From Sindora glabra (Eukaryota > Streptophyta > Magnoliopsida > Fabales > Fabaceae): 64,000 nucleotides of DNA. The stretch spans positions 58,475,220 through 58,539,219 of the forward strand of contig CM035232.1 of the NCBI GenBank assembly GCA_020226215.1, given 5' to 3'. Below, piece by piece: positions 63,346 to 64,000 of the stretch; positions within the stretch are counted from its first letter, which is position 1, and the number at the start of each line of letters is the position of its first letter. The notes beneath the pieces were generated by a model, which was not told where the DNA came from, did not search any database, and saw only the letters and a program-made list of their open reading frames with translations. The translations under genes and the position numbers were made by a program.

Positions 63346-64000
63346 TCTTTATACCATTGAAAAGCTTAAAAATACCTATAATTTTATGTTTTAGTCAAAG
63401 CTCAATTTAGACTTTTTTAAGCTCTTATTTAGATAAGAAACTGAAGCCCTATCTCTGTCTTAAATAAATCAATTTTGATTTTTTGGTTATATCTAAAGTT
63501 ATAGAAGTCCAATTAACCTAAAACCAGCACCTAAATCCTCATAAGACCTAGATCTATAATTTTTGTGTTTATGGATTACCTAAACTCCTTTATTTTAATA
63601 GTCTTATACCAGTTGGAATTCAAACTTGTGGGAATTAAAATAGGTTTGGGCTTCTAAAAATTAAGAAGGTTGCATTATTGTAATTCTAAAAGACATGCAA
63701 TCCAAGTCCAATAGGATTTTAGATTAATTAAGTCAAATAAAAGGAGAAAACTCATTAGACTTTACAAACTTTAGACATATTTAGCAAATAATTTTTCTTT
63801 CTTTTCTTTTAACTTGTGTTCTTTATCCATGAAAGGCTAATTTTTAGAGTTAATTCAAAGAGTTTGAGGCACTCCTCTACTAGATTATAAGATTATGATT
63901 TGTAATGTTGACTTTCTTTAATTAATTTTCATCTTTCCCTAATTACTTGTACTAATTTCTTGAAATTATAAGAGTTGGATGTTAATTTAGTATAATTGGT
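63346..64000. other. Right edge of window, unassigned
   Basis: Slightly less AT-rich sequence with phrases such as aagtccaat and gacctagatc that look repeat-like, but no family or coding region could be identified. Confidence 0.35.

Larger units (their letters stand above)
58194..64000 (+). mobile_element. Second CACTA-type element, left end to beyond the window
   Basis: Two CACTA-like starts lie exactly 400 bases apart: cactactacagaattac (58194) and cactactacaaaattgc (58594). Both are followed by subterminal words like ttgacatctatagttatgtggtgacattt (near 58250, 58313, 58388 and 58665, broken matches). A plus-strand Tnp2-like transposase follows (60561 to about 63200). No right end or target duplication is visible; the rest is presumably past the window edge. 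Which of the two starts belongs to the transposase copy is not decided. Confidence 0.6.

Overview
The window is nuclear plant DNA, very AT-rich and dominated by transposable elements. The one host gene I can support encodes a WOX3/PRESSED FLOWER-type homeodomain protein. It has the WUS homeobox, one intron and a WUS box, so the source is a flowering plant, probably a eudicot. I cannot name the species. There are no rRNA, tRNA or CRISPR features and nothing prokaryotic.

Layout. 1-2540: AT-rich, nothing supported. 2540-6260 (minus): a decayed L1-type LINE. 7313-8020: a MITE-like element with terminal inverted repeats. About 8310-10930 and 20269-25690: two diverged copies of one long LTR-like repeat, the second split by a solo LTR (23228-24824). 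12131-20268 (plus): a wrecked Copia gag-pol, itself invaded by a hAT-like MITE (14347-14819), an LTR-like insertion (15603-17042) and a solo LTR (18021-19376). 25700-28970: intergenic.

29530-31929 (minus): the WOX3-like gene, two exons, 247 codons, with a TATA-like box and a CT/GA-rich leader. A long imperfect hairpin lies just past its stop codon. 32080-34600: its upstream region, with degenerate duplications. 34607-43764: a structurally complete CACTA (En/Spm) transposon with matching CACTA termini, a GTC target duplication, subterminal repeats and two decayed minus-strand transposase genes.

43768-48143: intergenic, with two short patches richer in GC. 48149-56727: a complete but inactive Copia retrotransposon with two LTRs of about 458 bp, a CTAAT target duplication, a primer-binding site, a purine tract, and gag-pol closed by point stop codons. 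Its leader carries a row of hairpins, and a solo LTR (54131-55601) sits just past RNase H. From 58194 to beyond the right edge: CACTA-type ends followed by a second, diverged plus-strand CACTA transposase.

As a whole this is a retrotransposon graveyard around one developmental regulator. The order of nesting can be read from target-site duplications. I found no convincing undescribed multi-gene system. The best leads are the hairpin row in the Copia leader, the LxLxL repressor-like motif written by a CT microsatellite at the WOX3 C-terminus, and the hairpin in the WOX3 3' flank.
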